Source of the DNA: Dysgonomonas mossii DSM 22836
GTDB lineage: Bacteria > Bacteroidota > Bacteroidia > Bacteroidales > Dysgonomonadaceae
Direction: 5' to 3'
DNA length: 64,000 nucleotides
NCBI RefSeq assembly: GCF_000213575.1
Contig: NZ_GL892004.1
Coordinates: 186,001-250,000 of the forward strand
Part shown: one piece after another, positions 18,083-27,541 of the stretch
How positions within the stretch are numbered: the first letter of the stretch is position 1
Layout of the letters: every line of letters starts with the position of its first letter
The notes under the pieces: model-generated
What the model saw: only the letters and a program-made list of their open reading frames with translations
The model's database searches: none
Told to the model about the DNA's origin: nothing
Translations under genes and position numbers: made by a program

Positions 18083-19421
18083 TCTCCCGGTTCCAAGATA
18101 TACGAGTTATCCTCCGGCTAACTTTTTTAATGAATCATTTACTGCCGATTCATATAAGGAAGCTATTATCGAATCGAATAAACAAAATCCTCAGCATATA
18201 TCCATCTATATACATATCCCTTTTTGCTATCACATGTGCTATTATTGCGGCTGCAATTCACAGCTGCTCAAAGACAAGAATGTGGTAAAAGAGTATATAG
18301 AAACCTTGAAAAAGGAGATACGGATGGTGCTTCCCCTACTCGACCATAGTCGTAAAATATCACAAATACACTATGGCGGAGGAACACCCACGTCACAACC
18401 TGTCTCCGTACTAAAAGAAATCAACCGGATAATCTTATCCGAATTTGAATGCATCGAAAATCCGGAAATTGCAATAGAGTGTCATCCCGGATATCTGGAT
18501 GAAGACTATTGGAATGATCTGATTAATGCAGGATTCAATCGAATAAGCATTGGCATTCAAGATTTTAACGAAGAGGTTTTGAAGGCTTCCGCCCGTAAGC
18601 CATCACGAATGGCGATAGAGGATATAATACACATACTCAGGAGTAAAGGTATATCTGTAAATATGGATTTTATATACGGACTGCCTCTACAAACTCCTGA
18701 ATCCTTTGCAGAAACTATCCGAAAAGCAATATCCCTCAAGCCGGACAGGATCGTCACTTTTTCTTACGCCCATGTTCCTTGGGTAAATGAGTTGCAAAAA
18801 AATCTCGAAAAAGTAGGCTTGCCATCAGTCTCTACAAAAAACGAAATATACGAAACAGCTAAGAAATTGCTGATAGATGCAGGATATAAAACGATAGGGC
18901 TCGACCACTTTGTATTAGCAAACGACGAGCTATACGAGGCTTTACAGACAAAATCACTGCATCGCAACTTTCAAGGGTACTGTACCCGCCGCACTACAGG
19001 TCAGGTTTATGCATTCGGAAATACCGGGATCAGCCAGCTATCTACAGCTTACAGCCAAAATGCAAAAGACCTGAACACATACATGTCATCCGTAAATGAG
19101 AGTAAGTATCCCATAACTAAAGGGTATATACTGAATAAGGAAGAGCAAATTACCCGTGAAGTAATTGCTTCACTAATGTGTAACTATACAGTAAGTTGGT
19201 CGGATATAGCACGTCGGATGAATATCTCTGAAAAGGAAGTAAGAAATGCTCTAAATTATAACAAAGAGCAGCTCTGTGATTTTCAAAAAGATGGAATTAT
19301 CGAATTTTCGGAAGATTACATTACTGTATTGCCGGAGGCTGCACCCTTTGTCCGCAATGTTGCTGCTTCGTTGGATAAACTGATGGTAAATAACGAGAAA
19401 CGTTATTCCAAATCGGTATAA
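18054..19421 (+). CDS. hemN: Oxygen-independent coproporphyrinogen III dehydrogenase
   Basis: 455 residues, the size of E. coli HemN. Start at 18054 (MKQELLNKYSLPVPRYTSYPP); an ORF extension upstream is only frame overlap with the permease. Radical-SAM cluster cysteines C58, C62, C65 plus C67 follow the HemN pattern CxxxCxxCxC, and RYTSYPP is a HemN hallmark that HemW lacks. IHYGGGTPTSQP binds SAM, and the HemN C-terminal domain (ITREVIASLMCNY) is present. It converts coproporphyrinogen III to protoporphyrinogen IX. In an operon with an outer-membrane receptor and a permease, it may act on imported precursor. Confidence 0.95.
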   Translation: MKQELLNKYSLPVPRYTSYPPANFFNESFTADSYKEAIIESNKQNPQHISIYIHIPFCYHMCYYCGCNSQLLKDKNVVKEYIETLKKEIRMVLPLLDHSRKISQIHYGGGTPTSQPVSVLKEINRIILSEFECIENPEIAIECHPGYLDEDYWNDLINAGFNRISIGIQDFNEEVLKASARKPSRMAIEDIIHILRSKGISVNMDFIYGLPLQTPESFAETIRKAISLKPDRIVTFSYAHVPWVNELQKNLEKVGLPSVSTKNEIYETAKKLLIDAGYKTIGLDHFVLANDELYEALQTKSLHRNFQGYCTRRTTGQVYAFGNTGISQLSTAYSQNAKDLNTYMSSVNESKYPITKGYILNKEEQITREVIASLMCNYTVSWSDIARRMNISEKEVRNALNYNKEQLCDFQKDGIIEFSEDYITVLPEAAPFVRNVAASLDKLMVNNEKRYSKSV

Positions 19422-19426
19422 TAAAA

Positions 19427-19455
19427 AAATGGCTTCAATAATTTTGAAGCCATTT
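19427..19455. terminator. Bidirectional terminator between hemN and fabG
   Basis: AAATGGCTTCAA (19427-19438) pairs with TTGAAGCCATTT (19444-19455) across a 5-base loop, with A-runs upstream and T-rich sequence downstream. It lies between two converging genes. Confidence 0.85.
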
Positions 19456-19476
19456 CTATTTTGATACAATATGTTT

Positions 19477-20217
19477 TTACATACCTCCTGTAACAGGAAT
19501 AACTTCTCCTGTAACATAAGCAGACAAATCCGATGCAAGGAATACAGCAACATTAGCTACATCCTCAGGTGTTCCTCCACGACGTAACGGAATTTGTTCT
19601 GCCCATTTTTTCTTTACATCTTCAGACAATACTCCGGTCATTTCTGTAATGATGAATCCCGGACAAATACAGTTTGCACGAACATTTCTCGAACCCAGTT
19701 CTTTTGCTACAGATTTAGCCAAACCAATCATCCCTGCTTTAGATGCAGAATAGTTAGCTTGTCCGGCATTACCGTTAAGACCAACTACGGAACTCATATT
19801 TATGACATTTCCGCTCTTTTGCTTCATAAAGATCGGAGTAAGTGCATGGATAAAGTTGAATGCAGACTTTAGGTTTATATTGATTACCATGTCCCATTGC
19901 TGTTCAGTCATACGCATCAACAGTCCGTCACGGGTAATCCCTGCATTATTTACAAGAATATCTATCTGTCCGAAGTCTTTTGCAATTTCTTCTACCACTT
20001 TATGAGTGTCTTCAAAATTTGCAGCATTAGATGCATATCCTTTTGCTTTCACTCCAAATTTAGCAATCTCTGCTTCAGTCGCTTTTGCATTGTCATCTAT
20101 AGCTAAGTCAGTAAATGCAATATTTGCTCCCTGCTCTGCAAATTTAAGTGCGATGGCTTTACCTATACCACGAGCTGCACCTGTAATAATAGCGGTTTTA
20201 CCTTCTAGTAATTTCAT
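19477..20217 (-). CDS. fabG: 3-oxoacyl-[acyl-carrier-protein] reductase
   Basis: 246 residues, a classical short-chain dehydrogenase. The cofactor motif TGAARGIGKAIA is near residue 12, NNAGITRDGLLMRMTEQQWD near residue 90, the catalytic Ser-Tyr-Lys appear in NMSSVVGLNGNAGQANYSASKAG, and the end AYVTGEVIPVTGGM is typical of FabG. It reduces 3-oxoacyl-ACP with NADPH in fatty-acid synthesis. It lies 37 bases after a tetR-type gene on the same strand and is likely controlled by it. Confidence 0.94.
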   Translation of the reverse strand: MKLLEGKTAIITGAARGIGKAIALKFAEQGANIAFTDLAIDDNAKATEAEIAKFGVKAKGYASNAANFEDTHKVVEEIAKDFGQIDILVNNAGITRDGLLMRMTEQQWDMVININLKSAFNFIHALTPIFMKQKSGNVINMSSVVGLNGNAGQANYSASKAGMIGLAKSVAKELGSRNVRANCICPGFIITEMTGVLSEDVKKKWAEQIPLRRGGTPEDVANVAVFLASDLSAYVTGEVIPVTGGM

Positions 20218-20254
20218 AATTTAAAGTATAAATTAAATTTATATAGTTTACAAT

Positions 20255-20848
20255 CTACTTTTTCTTCTTCTTGATTCCTTCAAAGATAAGGTAAGCAATA
20301 TTTTCTCTTTGCGATTCGGTTTGCAGGCTCTCTGCTCTAATCTGCCCTCTGATGTAAGGTACTTCCAATCCTTTGAGCGCATGGTGAAGTATTTCGGCTG
20401 TAGCTTGAGTGTCGGGCATTTCGAAAGTGCCCTCTTCTACTCCTTTGTTCAAAATATCTTTTAATACCTGAATCTCTTTTCTATCAAACGATTTCCTTAC
20501 ATTTTGCACACGCCAGATATCACGGAAGAAATCAGCTTTCAATGTACCATTCCTTGCCACAACATTTTTCACTGTATCAAATCGCGTATAAAAAAACAAA
20601 AGAAGTTTCTCGTCTGCAGGAAGATTCTTATTTGCTACAGTCTGCAAAGCATGGAACATCTGATCGAGCTCCGTCTCCAGAACCGCCTGATACACTTCAT
20701 TCTTATTATTGAAATATGTATATAGTGTTCTCCGCCCTTTGTGCGAAGCTACTGCAATATCATTCATGGTGGTATTTTCCACCCCCAACCTTGCAAATAG
20801 CTGACGAGCTACATCTATCAGGATATTTCGGGTTTTGTTTATGGCCAT
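20255..20848 (-). CDS. TetR family transcriptional regulator
   Basis: 197 residues. The N-terminal helix-turn-helix reads TRNILIDVARQLFARLGVENTTMNDIA, then KGRRTLYTYFNNKNEVYQAVLE, the standard TetR DNA-binding domain. The C-terminal ligand domain is not specific. It is the first gene of a two-gene unit with fabG, suggesting control of fatty-acid synthesis by an acyl ligand, as with FabR/FadR-type TetR proteins (inference). A perfect palindrome overlapping its own -7 box indicates autorepression. Confidence 0.93.
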   Translation of the reverse strand: MAINKTRNILIDVARQLFARLGVENTTMNDIAVASHKGRRTLYTYFNNKNEVYQAVLETELDQMFHALQTVANKNLPADEKLLLFFYTRFDTVKNVVARNGTLKADFFRDIWRVQNVRKSFDRKEIQVLKDILNKGVEEGTFEMPDTQATAEILHHALKGLEVPYIRGQIRAESLQTESQRENIAYLIFEGIKKKKK

Positions 20849-20851
20849 AAA

Positions 20852-20890
20852 CTAAATTTGCACACAAATATTACAAGTGTGCAAATTTAG
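20852..20890. promoter_or_regulatory. Palindromic TetR-type operator overlapping the tetR-fabG promoter
   Basis: CTAAATTTGCACAC (20852-20865) is mirrored perfectly by GTGTGCAAATTTAG (20877-20890) with an 11-base spacer. It begins 4 bases before the tetR start codon. On the minus strand the distal arm contains TAAATTTG (20882-20889), an exact -7 box, so a protein bound here would occlude the promoter. Confidence 0.8.
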
Positions 20891-21066
20891 CATAAAAATA
20901 TTGAATACATAAGATTTTCCTTTGGTTTTATAACTTTTAGGAATTTTATACATACAGGATAAGTATAAATCTACTCAGACTTTTTCATACTGTCGACTGC
21001 GTATATATCAATAGCAAATGCTAAATATAATCAAAATAGACAAGTTATTACCGGAGGTTCTAAGGG

Positions 21067-21858
21067 TCAAAAACCTCTCTGTCTCATCGCCTCGAACGTT
21101 AGGATAGCAGTAGAAACAGACACATTGAGCGAATCGATCTTGCCCCTCATCGGAATCTTTACACGATAGTCAGCATTATCGAGCCAAAAGAGAGTCAGAC
21201 CATCGGCTTCTGTACCCATGACGATAGCGGAGGGTTTAGTAAAATCAGTATCCTGATACCATTGTGAAGCGTTTAGTTCAGCAGCATACGCTTTTATATT
21301 TCTGCTTCTCAAATAGCTCAATGCTTCCTGAGATGTACAAACGGCTGTCTGCACAGTAAAAACACATCCTACGCTAGAGCGTATTGCATTCGGATTATAG
21401 ATATCAGTAGCTGGATCGCAAACAATTACAGCATCAGCTTGCGCTGCATCGGCCGTACGTAGAACGGCACCTAAATTGCCGGGTTTTTCTACAGATTCGA
21501 GTATAATAAGGAACGGGGTATCTGAAAGTTTAAGATCTGTCAACGTATGACCTTTGGGTTTAGCCAAAGTTAAAAGTCCGTCTGAGCCTTCACGATAGGC
21601 TATTTTTTCGAAAACGGCTTCCGAAACTTCAAATTTTTTATTGTCAGATATAGATTCAAGAACATGGGGATAATCTGTTTTCACAAACAGTTCGGGACAT
21701 ACAAACACCGAGTCAACCTCATAGCCCGCCATCAGAGCAAGATTTAATTCCCTAGCTCCTTCTATTATAAATAAATTTTGCTCTCTTCGTTCTTTTGCTT
21801 TCGAAAGCTTTACAATATTTTTTATCCTTGTATTTTGCAGGCTGACAATTTTTTCCAT
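21067..21858 (-). CDS. TrmH/SpoU family RNA 2'-O-methyltransferase
   Basis: 263 residues. An N-terminal substrate-binding domain (IVKLSKAKERREQNLFIIEGARELNLAL) precedes the SPOUT knot fold: ILESVEKPGNLGAVLRTADA (motif 1), AIVMGTEADGLT (motif 2) and KIPMRGKIDSLNVSVSTAIL (motif 3). It methylates a ribose 2'-OH in rRNA or tRNA; which position cannot be told. It is transcribed divergently from the lipoprotein gene at 21986, each with its own -7 box. Confidence 0.93.
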   Translation of the reverse strand: MEKIVSLQNTRIKNIVKLSKAKERREQNLFIIEGARELNLALMAGYEVDSVFVCPELFVKTDYPHVLESISDNKKFEVSEAVFEKIAYREGSDGLLTLAKPKGHTLTDLKLSDTPFLIILESVEKPGNLGAVLRTADAAQADAVIVCDPATDIYNPNAIRSSVGCVFTVQTAVCTSQEALSYLRSRNIKAYAAELNASQWYQDTDFTKPSAIVMGTEADGLTLFWLDNADYRVKIPMRGKIDSLNVSVSTAILTFEAMRQRGF

Positions 21859-21882
21859 TATATCCTAATTGTTATCATAATG

Positions 21883-21890
21883 CAAAAATA
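21883..21890 (-). promoter_or_regulatory. -7 promoter box for the SpoU methyltransferase gene
   Basis: Minus-strand TATTTTTG matches TAnnTTTG exactly, 25 bases before the start codon. Confidence 0.55.
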
Positions 21891-21923
21891 AGAATTAATT
21901 ACCGACAAAATCCTGTTATTTTA

Positions 21924-21931
21924 TACCTTTG
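21924..21931 (+). promoter_or_regulatory. -7 promoter box for the DUF5715 lipoprotein gene
   Basis: TACCTTTG matches TAnnTTTG exactly, 55 bases before the start codon. With the minus-strand box at 21883-21890 it makes a compact divergent promoter. Confidence 0.55.
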
Positions 21932-21985
21932 TAAGCTTTATTAGACAATCAATTTATATATACAACTCTAAACGATAATTATTTT

Positions 21986-22642
21986 ATGAGATATATCTGG
22001 ATGCTTTCCGTTGGTATTCTATTCTTAATAAGTTGCAGCACAAAAGGAAAAAATAAAGAAGAGGTTCCAACCGAGCCAAAGAAATATACTCGTTTCAACG
22101 GGAATTACAATCTCACATTCAACGATTTACCCGACTTACACATAGAGGCTGCCGAAGCAAACGGCGTTGGGCCTTTGGAGACAAGAGCAGATACGGCATT
22201 ATATCAAGACAAGCTTGTACGTATCCCAATCGAACTGGATATCTACCGTGTTGATAAGCTTACACACTCAATGCCTTTTCTAGTTCCTAAAGCAGCAAAT
22301 TTACTATCCGAAATCTGTATCAACTTCAGAGACTCACTCATTAGTAAAAAAATGCCGCTTTATAAGCCGATCATTACGAGCATAACACGTACCAATGATG
22401 ATGTAAAAGGCCTAAGCAGAAGAAATAGAAATGCAAGTGATAATTCTGCGCATCGCTATGGAACAACAATAGATATAGCGTGGACACGATTTGACAAAGT
22501 GAACCCAACAGACAGTCGGGTTTTGGACGACGGCAGGCTAAAAGCCATATTGGGGCAGGTTTTGCATGATCTGCATGAACGCGACAGGTGCTATATAAAA
22601 CATGAGAGAAAACAATCTTGCTTTCATATCACGGTAAGATAA
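21986..22642 (+). CDS. DUF5715-like lipoprotein with M15/DD-carboxypeptidase-type motifs
   Basis: 218 residues with a lipoprotein signal ending FLISC. The C-terminal half has SAHRYGTTIDIAW, matching the SxHxxGxxxD zinc motif of M15/VanY D,D-carboxypeptidases, and ends in SCFHITVR, whose histidine fits the third zinc ligand. The upstream segment SLISKKMPLYKPIITSITRT also fits the fold. It may trim or bind peptidoglycan peptides in the periplasm, but some relatives are only annotated DUF5715 and activity is unproven. Confidence 0.8.
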   Translation: MRYIWMLSVGILFLISCSTKGKNKEEVPTEPKKYTRFNGNYNLTFNDLPDLHIEAAEANGVGPLETRADTALYQDKLVRIPIELDIYRVDKLTHSMPFLVPKAANLLSEICINFRDSLISKKMPLYKPIITSITRTNDDVKGLSRRNRNASDNSAHRYGTTIDIAWTRFDKVNPTDSRVLDDGRLKAILGQVLHDLHERDRCYIKHERKQSCFHITVR

Positions 22643-22676
22643 TTTTTAAATAAGCAATTAGCCGACTGCTAAAAAT

Positions 22677-23429
22677 ATGAGACGCTACTTTATATACCTT
22701 GCATACAATGGAGAGAATTACTGTGGTTGGCAGATACAGCCGAATGGCGTATCGGTACAAGAAGCCATAGAAAAAGCTCTCACAACGCTACTGCGTACTC
22801 CCATAGCAATAGTGGGTGCAGGGCGTACCGATGCGGGTGTACATGCGCGAATGATGGCAGCACATTTTGACTATGAGGCTGCAAATCTTGATTTGCCCCT
22901 TCTCGCAAAAAAACTAAATAGCATACTCCCCAAAGATATTTCGATATATAATATTGTAGAGGTAAAACCCGATGCTCACGCACGTTTTGATGCAACAAGC
23001 AGACTATACAGGTATTATATCACTACAGAAAAAGATCCTTTCCTGTATCATTTGAAATATAAAGTACATGGAAATCTTGATATAGATAAAATGAACGCAT
23101 GTGCTGATATCTTATTCGAATATGAGGATTTTACGAGTTTTAGCAAGTTGCATACCGATGTAAAGACCAATAATTGTACTATTCTCGCTGCACAATGGGA
23201 GAAAAAAGGCAATGATTACATCTTCACCATCAAGGCAAATCGCTTCCTGCGCAATATGGTACGCTCCATAGTGGGCACATTGCTGGAAGCAGGAAAAGGA
23301 AAGATAGATTCGGGAGAAATGCGAAGGATTATAGAAGCTAAAAACAGAGGTGAAGCCGGAATATCCGTTCCGGGGCATGCTCTTTTTTTAGAAGAAATAG
23401 AATATAATAATGATATTTTTATACAATGA
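22677..23429 (+). CDS. truA: tRNA pseudouridine(38-40) synthase TruA
   Basis: 250 residues. [20 protein letters not shown] opens the enzyme, and [19 protein letters not shown] holds the catalytic aspartate (GRTDAGVHA). [11 protein letters not shown] and [23 protein letters not shown] are further TruA signatures. It isomerises uridines 38-40 in the anticodon stem. Its stop overlaps the nhaA start (ATGA), so the two are translationally coupled. Confidence 0.97.
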   Translation: MRRYFIYLAYNGENYCGWQIQPNGVSVQEAIEKALTTLLRTPIAIVGAGRTDAGVHARMMAAHFDYEAANLDLPLLAKKLNSILPKDISIYNIVEVKPDAHARFDATSRLYRYYITTEKDPFLYHLKYKVHGNLDIDKMNACADILFEYEDFTSFSKLHTDVKTNNCTILAAQWEKKGNDYIFTIKANRFLRNMVRSIVGTLLEAGKGKIDSGEMRRIIEAKNRGEAGISVPGHALFLEEIEYNNDIFIQ

Positions 23430-24595
23430 GAATAAATATTCTTAGCGGCAGGACATTAAGAGGGTTCATGGAAAGTGAAAAGTCAGGAGGGCTTGTGCTT
23501 ATCGTTTGCACAATCGTCTCCATACTTTTGGCAAATTCATCATGGATCGGAGAACAATACAGAAGCATCTGGGAATTTGGAGTAGGAAGCCATAGCGTTG
23601 CCGAATGGATAAACGATGGTTTGATGGCGGTATTCTTCCTATTGGTAGGACTTGAACTTATACAGGAAATATACGAAGGAGAGCTGTCTAATATAAAACG
23701 TGCGATGCTGCCCATATCCGGCGCATTAGGCGGCATGTTAGTACCGGCAGGTATTTATATGTTTCTCAACCATGGCACACCTACCCTATCGGGTTTTGGT
23801 ATTCCTATGGCTACTGATATTGCTTTTGCATTGGGTATTTTATCCTTGTTGGGCAATCGTGTGCCTACTTCCTTAAAGGTATTCCTCACAGCTCTGGCTG
23901 TTATTGATGATCTGGGCGCAATTATCGTAATTGCCATATTTTATACATCCTCTCTATCGTGGGTCAGCTTGCTGATGGCTTTAGGAATATTTGCTCTTTT
24001 ATTATTATTGAATAAAAAATTCTATGTGTATAATATGATCCCTTACATTGTGGGGGGGATCTTCATGTGGTATTTTATGCTCAACTCGGGTGTACACGCC
24101 ACTATTGCAGGGGTATTATTAGCTATAACTATTCCTTTCAAGAAAGGAGAGAAGAAATGTATGTCGAATCGTTGGCAGCACTTTTTGCACTATCCTATAG
24201 CTTTCGGAGTATTACCTTTGTTTGCTTTGGCCAATACAGCAATGATTATAGAAGGAAACTGGGATCAGTCGATAGGTGAACCTTTCGCACAGGGTATCCT
24301 GCTAGGGCTCATTGTAGGAAAACCAATCGGAATCACTCTCTTTAGTTTTATCTTTGTGAAAACAGGTATTTGTGCCTTGCCAAGAGGAATCAATTGGAAG
24401 GGGTTATTGGGTGCCGGCATGCTTGGAGGAATCGGATTCACAATGTCCATTTTCATTACCCTCCTTGCCTTCGATGATATACATTATATCAACGAATCAA
24501 AATTGATGATACTGCTGGCATCGTTGGCTTCAGGTATTATTGGTTATACATGGTTAAACTTCGTCATGAAAAAAGAAAGAGAACGAATTTCATAG
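23426..24595 (+). CDS. nhaA: Na+/H+ antiporter NhaA
   Basis: 389 residues, 12 predicted membrane helices. [23 protein letters not shown] opens the protein, and [20 protein letters not shown] contains the paired aspartates of the ion-binding site (D163/D164 in E. coli). The C-terminus [12 protein letters not shown] is family-typical. It exchanges internal Na+ for external protons at alkaline pH. The start overlaps the truA stop. Confidence 0.97.
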   Translation: MRINILSGRTLRGFMESEKSGGLVLIVCTIVSILLANSSWIGEQYRSIWEFGVGSHSVAEWINDGLMAVFFLLVGLELIQEIYEGELSNIKRAMLPISGALGGMLVPAGIYMFLNHGTPTLSGFGIPMATDIAFALGILSLLGNRVPTSLKVFLTALAVIDDLGAIIVIAIFYTSSLSWVSLLMALGIFALLLLLNKKFYVYNMIPYIVGGIFMWYFMLNSGVHATIAGVLLAITIPFKKGEKKCMSNRWQHFLHYPIAFGVLPLFALANTAMIIEGNWDQSIGEPFAQGILLGLIVGKPIGITLFSFIFVKTGICALPRGINWKGLLGAGMLGGIGFTMSIFITLLAFDDIHYINESKLMILLASLASGIIGYTWLNFVMKKERERIS

Positions 24596-24613
24596 ATAAT
24601 AAGATTTAAATAA

Positions 24614-25513
24614 ATGTGGCTAGCTCTCGCCTTTGTTTCAGCGTTCTTTCTTGGATGCTATGATATTTGTAAAAAAAAATCAGTAGATAGAAATGCAGTA
24701 ATCCCCGTATTGTTTCTTAACACACTTTTTTGTTCCTTACTACTGCTTCCGCTGGTGGTTATATCAAAGATATCACCCGATTCGCTGTATGGAACAATCG
24801 GATATGTACCGTCCGTTTCGATAGAAACTCATGGATACATCTTTGTAAAGTCTGTTATTGTACTTACATCATGGATATTCGGCTATTTCGCCATAAAACA
24901 TCTTCCTCTGACAATTACAGGGCCGATAAACGCTACACGCCCCGTTATGACTCTGGTGGGAGCATTGTTGATATTCGGTGAGAGACTAAATCTATATCAA
25001 TGGATAGGAGTGATTATCACTATTATTTCATTTTTCCTGTTATCTCTTTCGGGCAAAAAGGAGGGAATCAGCTTTCACAAAAACAAGTGGATATTCTTTC
25101 TGATTTTGGCTGCTATAGCCGGTGCAGCAAGCGGGCTATATGACAAATTTCTGATGCAGAAATTTAGTTCTACCGCAGTTCAGTTCTGGTTCAACTCGTA
25201 CCAATGTCTACTGATGCTGATCGTGATGGTTGTACTATGGTATCCTAAAAGGAAGAATAATACTCCCTTCAGATGGAAATGGAGTATCATTCTGGTTTCT
25301 GTTTTCCTTACGATAGCAGACTTTGTGTACTTCTATGCCCTTACAGACCCGGATGCAATGATCTCAATCGTATCTATGGTAAGGCGCAGCAGCGTGCTTG
25401 TTTCTTTTGCCGGAGGAGTACTCTTATTCCATGAAAAAAACTTAAAAGGAAAAGCGATAGACCTTGTTTTAATAATCATAGCAATGTTTTTCCTATATTT
25501 GGGGACAAAATAA
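24614..25513 (+). CDS. EamA/DMT family transporter
   Basis: 299 residues with ten predicted membrane helices in two EamA repeats (LPLTITGPINATRPVMTLVGALLIFGERLN and, in the second half, DPDAMISIVSMVRRSSVLVSFAGGVLLFHEKNLKGKA). Drug/metabolite transporters export small metabolites; the substrate is not evident. It is 18 bases after nhaA and 11 bases before the next gene, in a same-strand run from truA. Confidence 0.88.
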   Translation: MWLALAFVSAFFLGCYDICKKKSVDRNAVIPVLFLNTLFCSLLLLPLVVISKISPDSLYGTIGYVPSVSIETHGYIFVKSVIVLTSWIFGYFAIKHLPLTITGPINATRPVMTLVGALLIFGERLNLYQWIGVIITIISFFLLSLSGKKEGISFHKNKWIFFLILAAIAGAASGLYDKFLMQKFSSTAVQFWFNSYQCLLMLIVMVVLWYPKRKNNTPFRWKWSIILVSVFLTIADFVYFYALTDPDAMISIVSMVRRSSVLVSFAGGVLLFHEKNLKGKAIDLVLIIIAMFFLYLGTK

Positions 25514-25524
25514 TTCGATACAAA

Positions 25525-26166
25525 ATGAGAAAGTTTATACTTGCAATTATTATCATATTGAGCATTGTTTCCGGAGTTTCGGCTCAGGATCTGAAAACAA
25601 TTTTTCTTGCTATGCCCGAAAACATGATTACAGGACTCGATGCAGCCGGAAAAGAGAAACTGCTTTCCAATCCGAATGATACTACAGGCATTACAGCTCC
25701 AAGGGGTTCTTTTGGAGAAGTAGAAAGAATTAGTATTTCTTCTGATTACATATCTCTGCAAACTTCCGAGGCAGGAACAGTTCAGATAAAACTCTTGCCT
25801 TTGATAAACGAGTCGAAGATAATTTGCGTTGTGAAGACTGTTTGTGGAAAAGCGTGTGACAGTCAAATACAGTTTTATACTACACAGTGGTTTCCGATAC
25901 CTCAAAATGATCTGTTTCCGAAGATAAACAAGGATACTTTCATTATAGCAAATACAGACAAGAATAGCCAAGAATTTCGCAACGCTTATGCAGCACTGGA
26001 TATGAATCCGATAACAATAGATCTTTCGCCCGACAGCACATCGTTAGAAATAAGTTACGATATAGAGAATTATCTTACCGTCGAAGATTACAAGATGATA
26101 GAGCCTTTCCTTATAGAAAATCCTAAACGCTATACATGGGATAAGCTCTCTTTCAAGCCCGAATAA
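25525..26166 (+). CDS. DUF3256 family secreted protein
   Basis: 213 residues with a cleavable signal peptide (MRKFILAIIIILSIVSGVSA-Q). Bacteroidetes-specific family of unknown function. The conserved features LDAAGKEKLL, GEVERISISSDYISLQTSEAGTVQIKLLPL, CVVKTVCGKACDSQIQFYTTQW are visible, including a cysteine pair that could form a disulfide in the periplasm. It ends 4 bases before the rsmE stop of the opposite strand. Confidence 0.88.
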   Translation: MRKFILAIIIILSIVSGVSAQDLKTIFLAMPENMITGLDAAGKEKLLSNPNDTTGITAPRGSFGEVERISISSDYISLQTSEAGTVQIKLLPLINESKIICVVKTVCGKACDSQIQFYTTQWFPIPQNDLFPKINKDTFIIANTDKNSQEFRNAYAALDMNPITIDLSPDSTSLEISYDIENYLTVEDYKMIEPFLIENPKRYTWDKLSFKPE

Positions 26167-26170
26167 AGTG

Positions 26171-26875
26171 CTACCAGTTTAGCACATGTATAGAATGACA
26201 TGCGGCTAATGCGGCAGTCTCGGTACGCAAGCGGCTTTCCCCTAAGGTGACAGGTTGAAAGCCATTTTTCATTGCCTCTTCTACTTCCTGCTCCGAAAAG
26301 TCGCCCTCAGGGCCAATCAAGATCAGAACATTCTCCCCTAATTTATAAGCATCCTTCAAGGATTTCTTTTCAGAGGGGTAGCAATGAGCTATAAATTTTT
26401 GAGCTTCAAAATCTTGTTTAACAAACTTCGAAAAAGATTGCATTTCATCCAATTGAGGAAGAATTGCTTTCTGCGATTGCTTCATTGCCGAAACGAGAAT
26501 CTTCTCAATTCGCTGAAGCTTTATTTCCCTGCGCTCCGAATGGTGACATAGAAGCGGAGAAAATCGATCTACACCAATTTCTGTTGCCTTCTCGGCAAAC
26601 CATTCGATGCGATCTATATTTTTTGTAGGGGCAAAAGCAATATGAATATTACATTTCCAGTTTTTTGGTTGTACTATTGTTTTCAGGATATTTACGTGAC
26701 AATGTTTAGGGTTGGCCTGTATGATTTCAGCATCATAAAAACTCCCTTTCCCATCTGTTAAAAAAATCTCATCCCCCTCCTTTTTACGCAATACCTTTAT
26801 ACAATGTTGCGCTTCCTCGAGAGGTAACTCGGGATTACTCAATATATCGGGTGTATAGAAAATTGTCTTATCCAT
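26171..26875 (-). CDS. rsmE: 16S rRNA (uracil1498-N3)-methyltransferase
   Basis: 234 residues, SPOUT fold. HCIKVLRKKEGDEIFLTDGKG is the N-terminal PUA-like domain; KATEIGVDRFSPLLCHHSERR, KQSQKAILPQL, LIGPEGDFSEQEVEEA and LGESRLRTETAALAA are the RsmE methyltransferase motifs. It methylates U1498 in the small-subunit rRNA. Minus-strand promoter just upstream. Confidence 0.96.
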   Translation of the reverse strand: MDKTIFYTPDILSNPELPLEEAQHCIKVLRKKEGDEIFLTDGKGSFYDAEIIQANPKHCHVNILKTIVQPKNWKCNIHIAFAPTKNIDRIEWFAEKATEIGVDRFSPLLCHHSERREIKLQRIEKILVSAMKQSQKAILPQLDEMQSFSKFVKQDFEAQKFIAHCYPSEKKSLKDAYKLGENVLILIGPEGDFSEQEVEEAMKNGFQPVTLGESRLRTETAALAACHSIHVLNW

Positions 26876-26901
26876 TCGTCTTAAAAATCAGATCCTCTTT
26901 A

Positions 26902-26909
26902 CAAAGATA
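26902..26909 (-). promoter_or_regulatory. -7 promoter box for rsmE
   Basis: Minus-strand TATCTTTG matches TAnnTTTG exactly, 27 bases before the rsmE start. Confidence 0.6.
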
Positions 26910-26959
26910 CATACTTCTTCATAAAGAGGACACTACCAAAATGTTTAAATCACTTACTT

Positions 26960-27529
26960 CTATTCTTCAAAAATAATTTTATTCGCTCCTAATTCTTTTA
27001 TTTTAGCTAACGACTCTACATGAATCCCCAGCTCGCGCAAGCGTCGTCCACCATCCTGAAAGCTTTTCTCGATGATAAAGCCCATACCGTATAGTTCAGC
27101 GCCTGATTGCTTAATAAGATCATATATGCCTACCGCAGCATTCCCGTTTGCAAGAAAGTCATCAATAAATACCACCTTATCGTCCTTTGTAAGAAAATCA
27201 CCACTGACCGATACAGTATATTCCTTGTCTTTTGTAAAAGAATATACGGTGGTAGACAACATATTCAACATTGTTTTAGGTACAGCCTTCTTTACAAAAA
27301 CAACAGGCAACTCGAGTAAGTATCCCAGCATAATAGCCGGAGCAATACCGCTAGCCTCAATTGTAACAACTTTGTTGATAGGCATATTCCCAAAACGACG
27401 AACAAACTCAACGCCTATCGATTTCATCAGGATAGGATCCATCTGATGATTGATAAAACTATCTACTTTAAGGATTCCTCCTTCAAAACTTTTTCCGTCT
27501 CTTAGAATACGATCTTTAAGTAATTTCAT
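26960..27529 (-). CDS. xpt: Xanthine phosphoribosyltransferase
   Basis: 189 residues, the B. subtilis Xpt type. [32 protein letters not shown] opens the enzyme, [20 protein letters not shown] follows, and the PRPP loop is [17 protein letters not shown]. It makes XMP from xanthine and PRPP. The start is 12 bases after the stop of a nucleobase permease, so uptake and salvage are coupled. No purine riboswitch was recognised in the leader. Confidence 0.95.
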   Translation of the reverse strand: MKLLKDRILRDGKSFEGGILKVDSFINHQMDPILMKSIGVEFVRRFGNMPINKVVTIEASGIAPAIMLGYLLELPVVFVKKAVPKTMLNMLSTTVYSFTKDKEYTVSVSGDFLTKDDKVVFIDDFLANGNAAVGIYDLIKQSGAELYGMGFIIEKSFQDGGRRLRELGIHVESLAKIKELGANKIIFEE

Positions 27530-27541
27530 TGTAATATTTTT

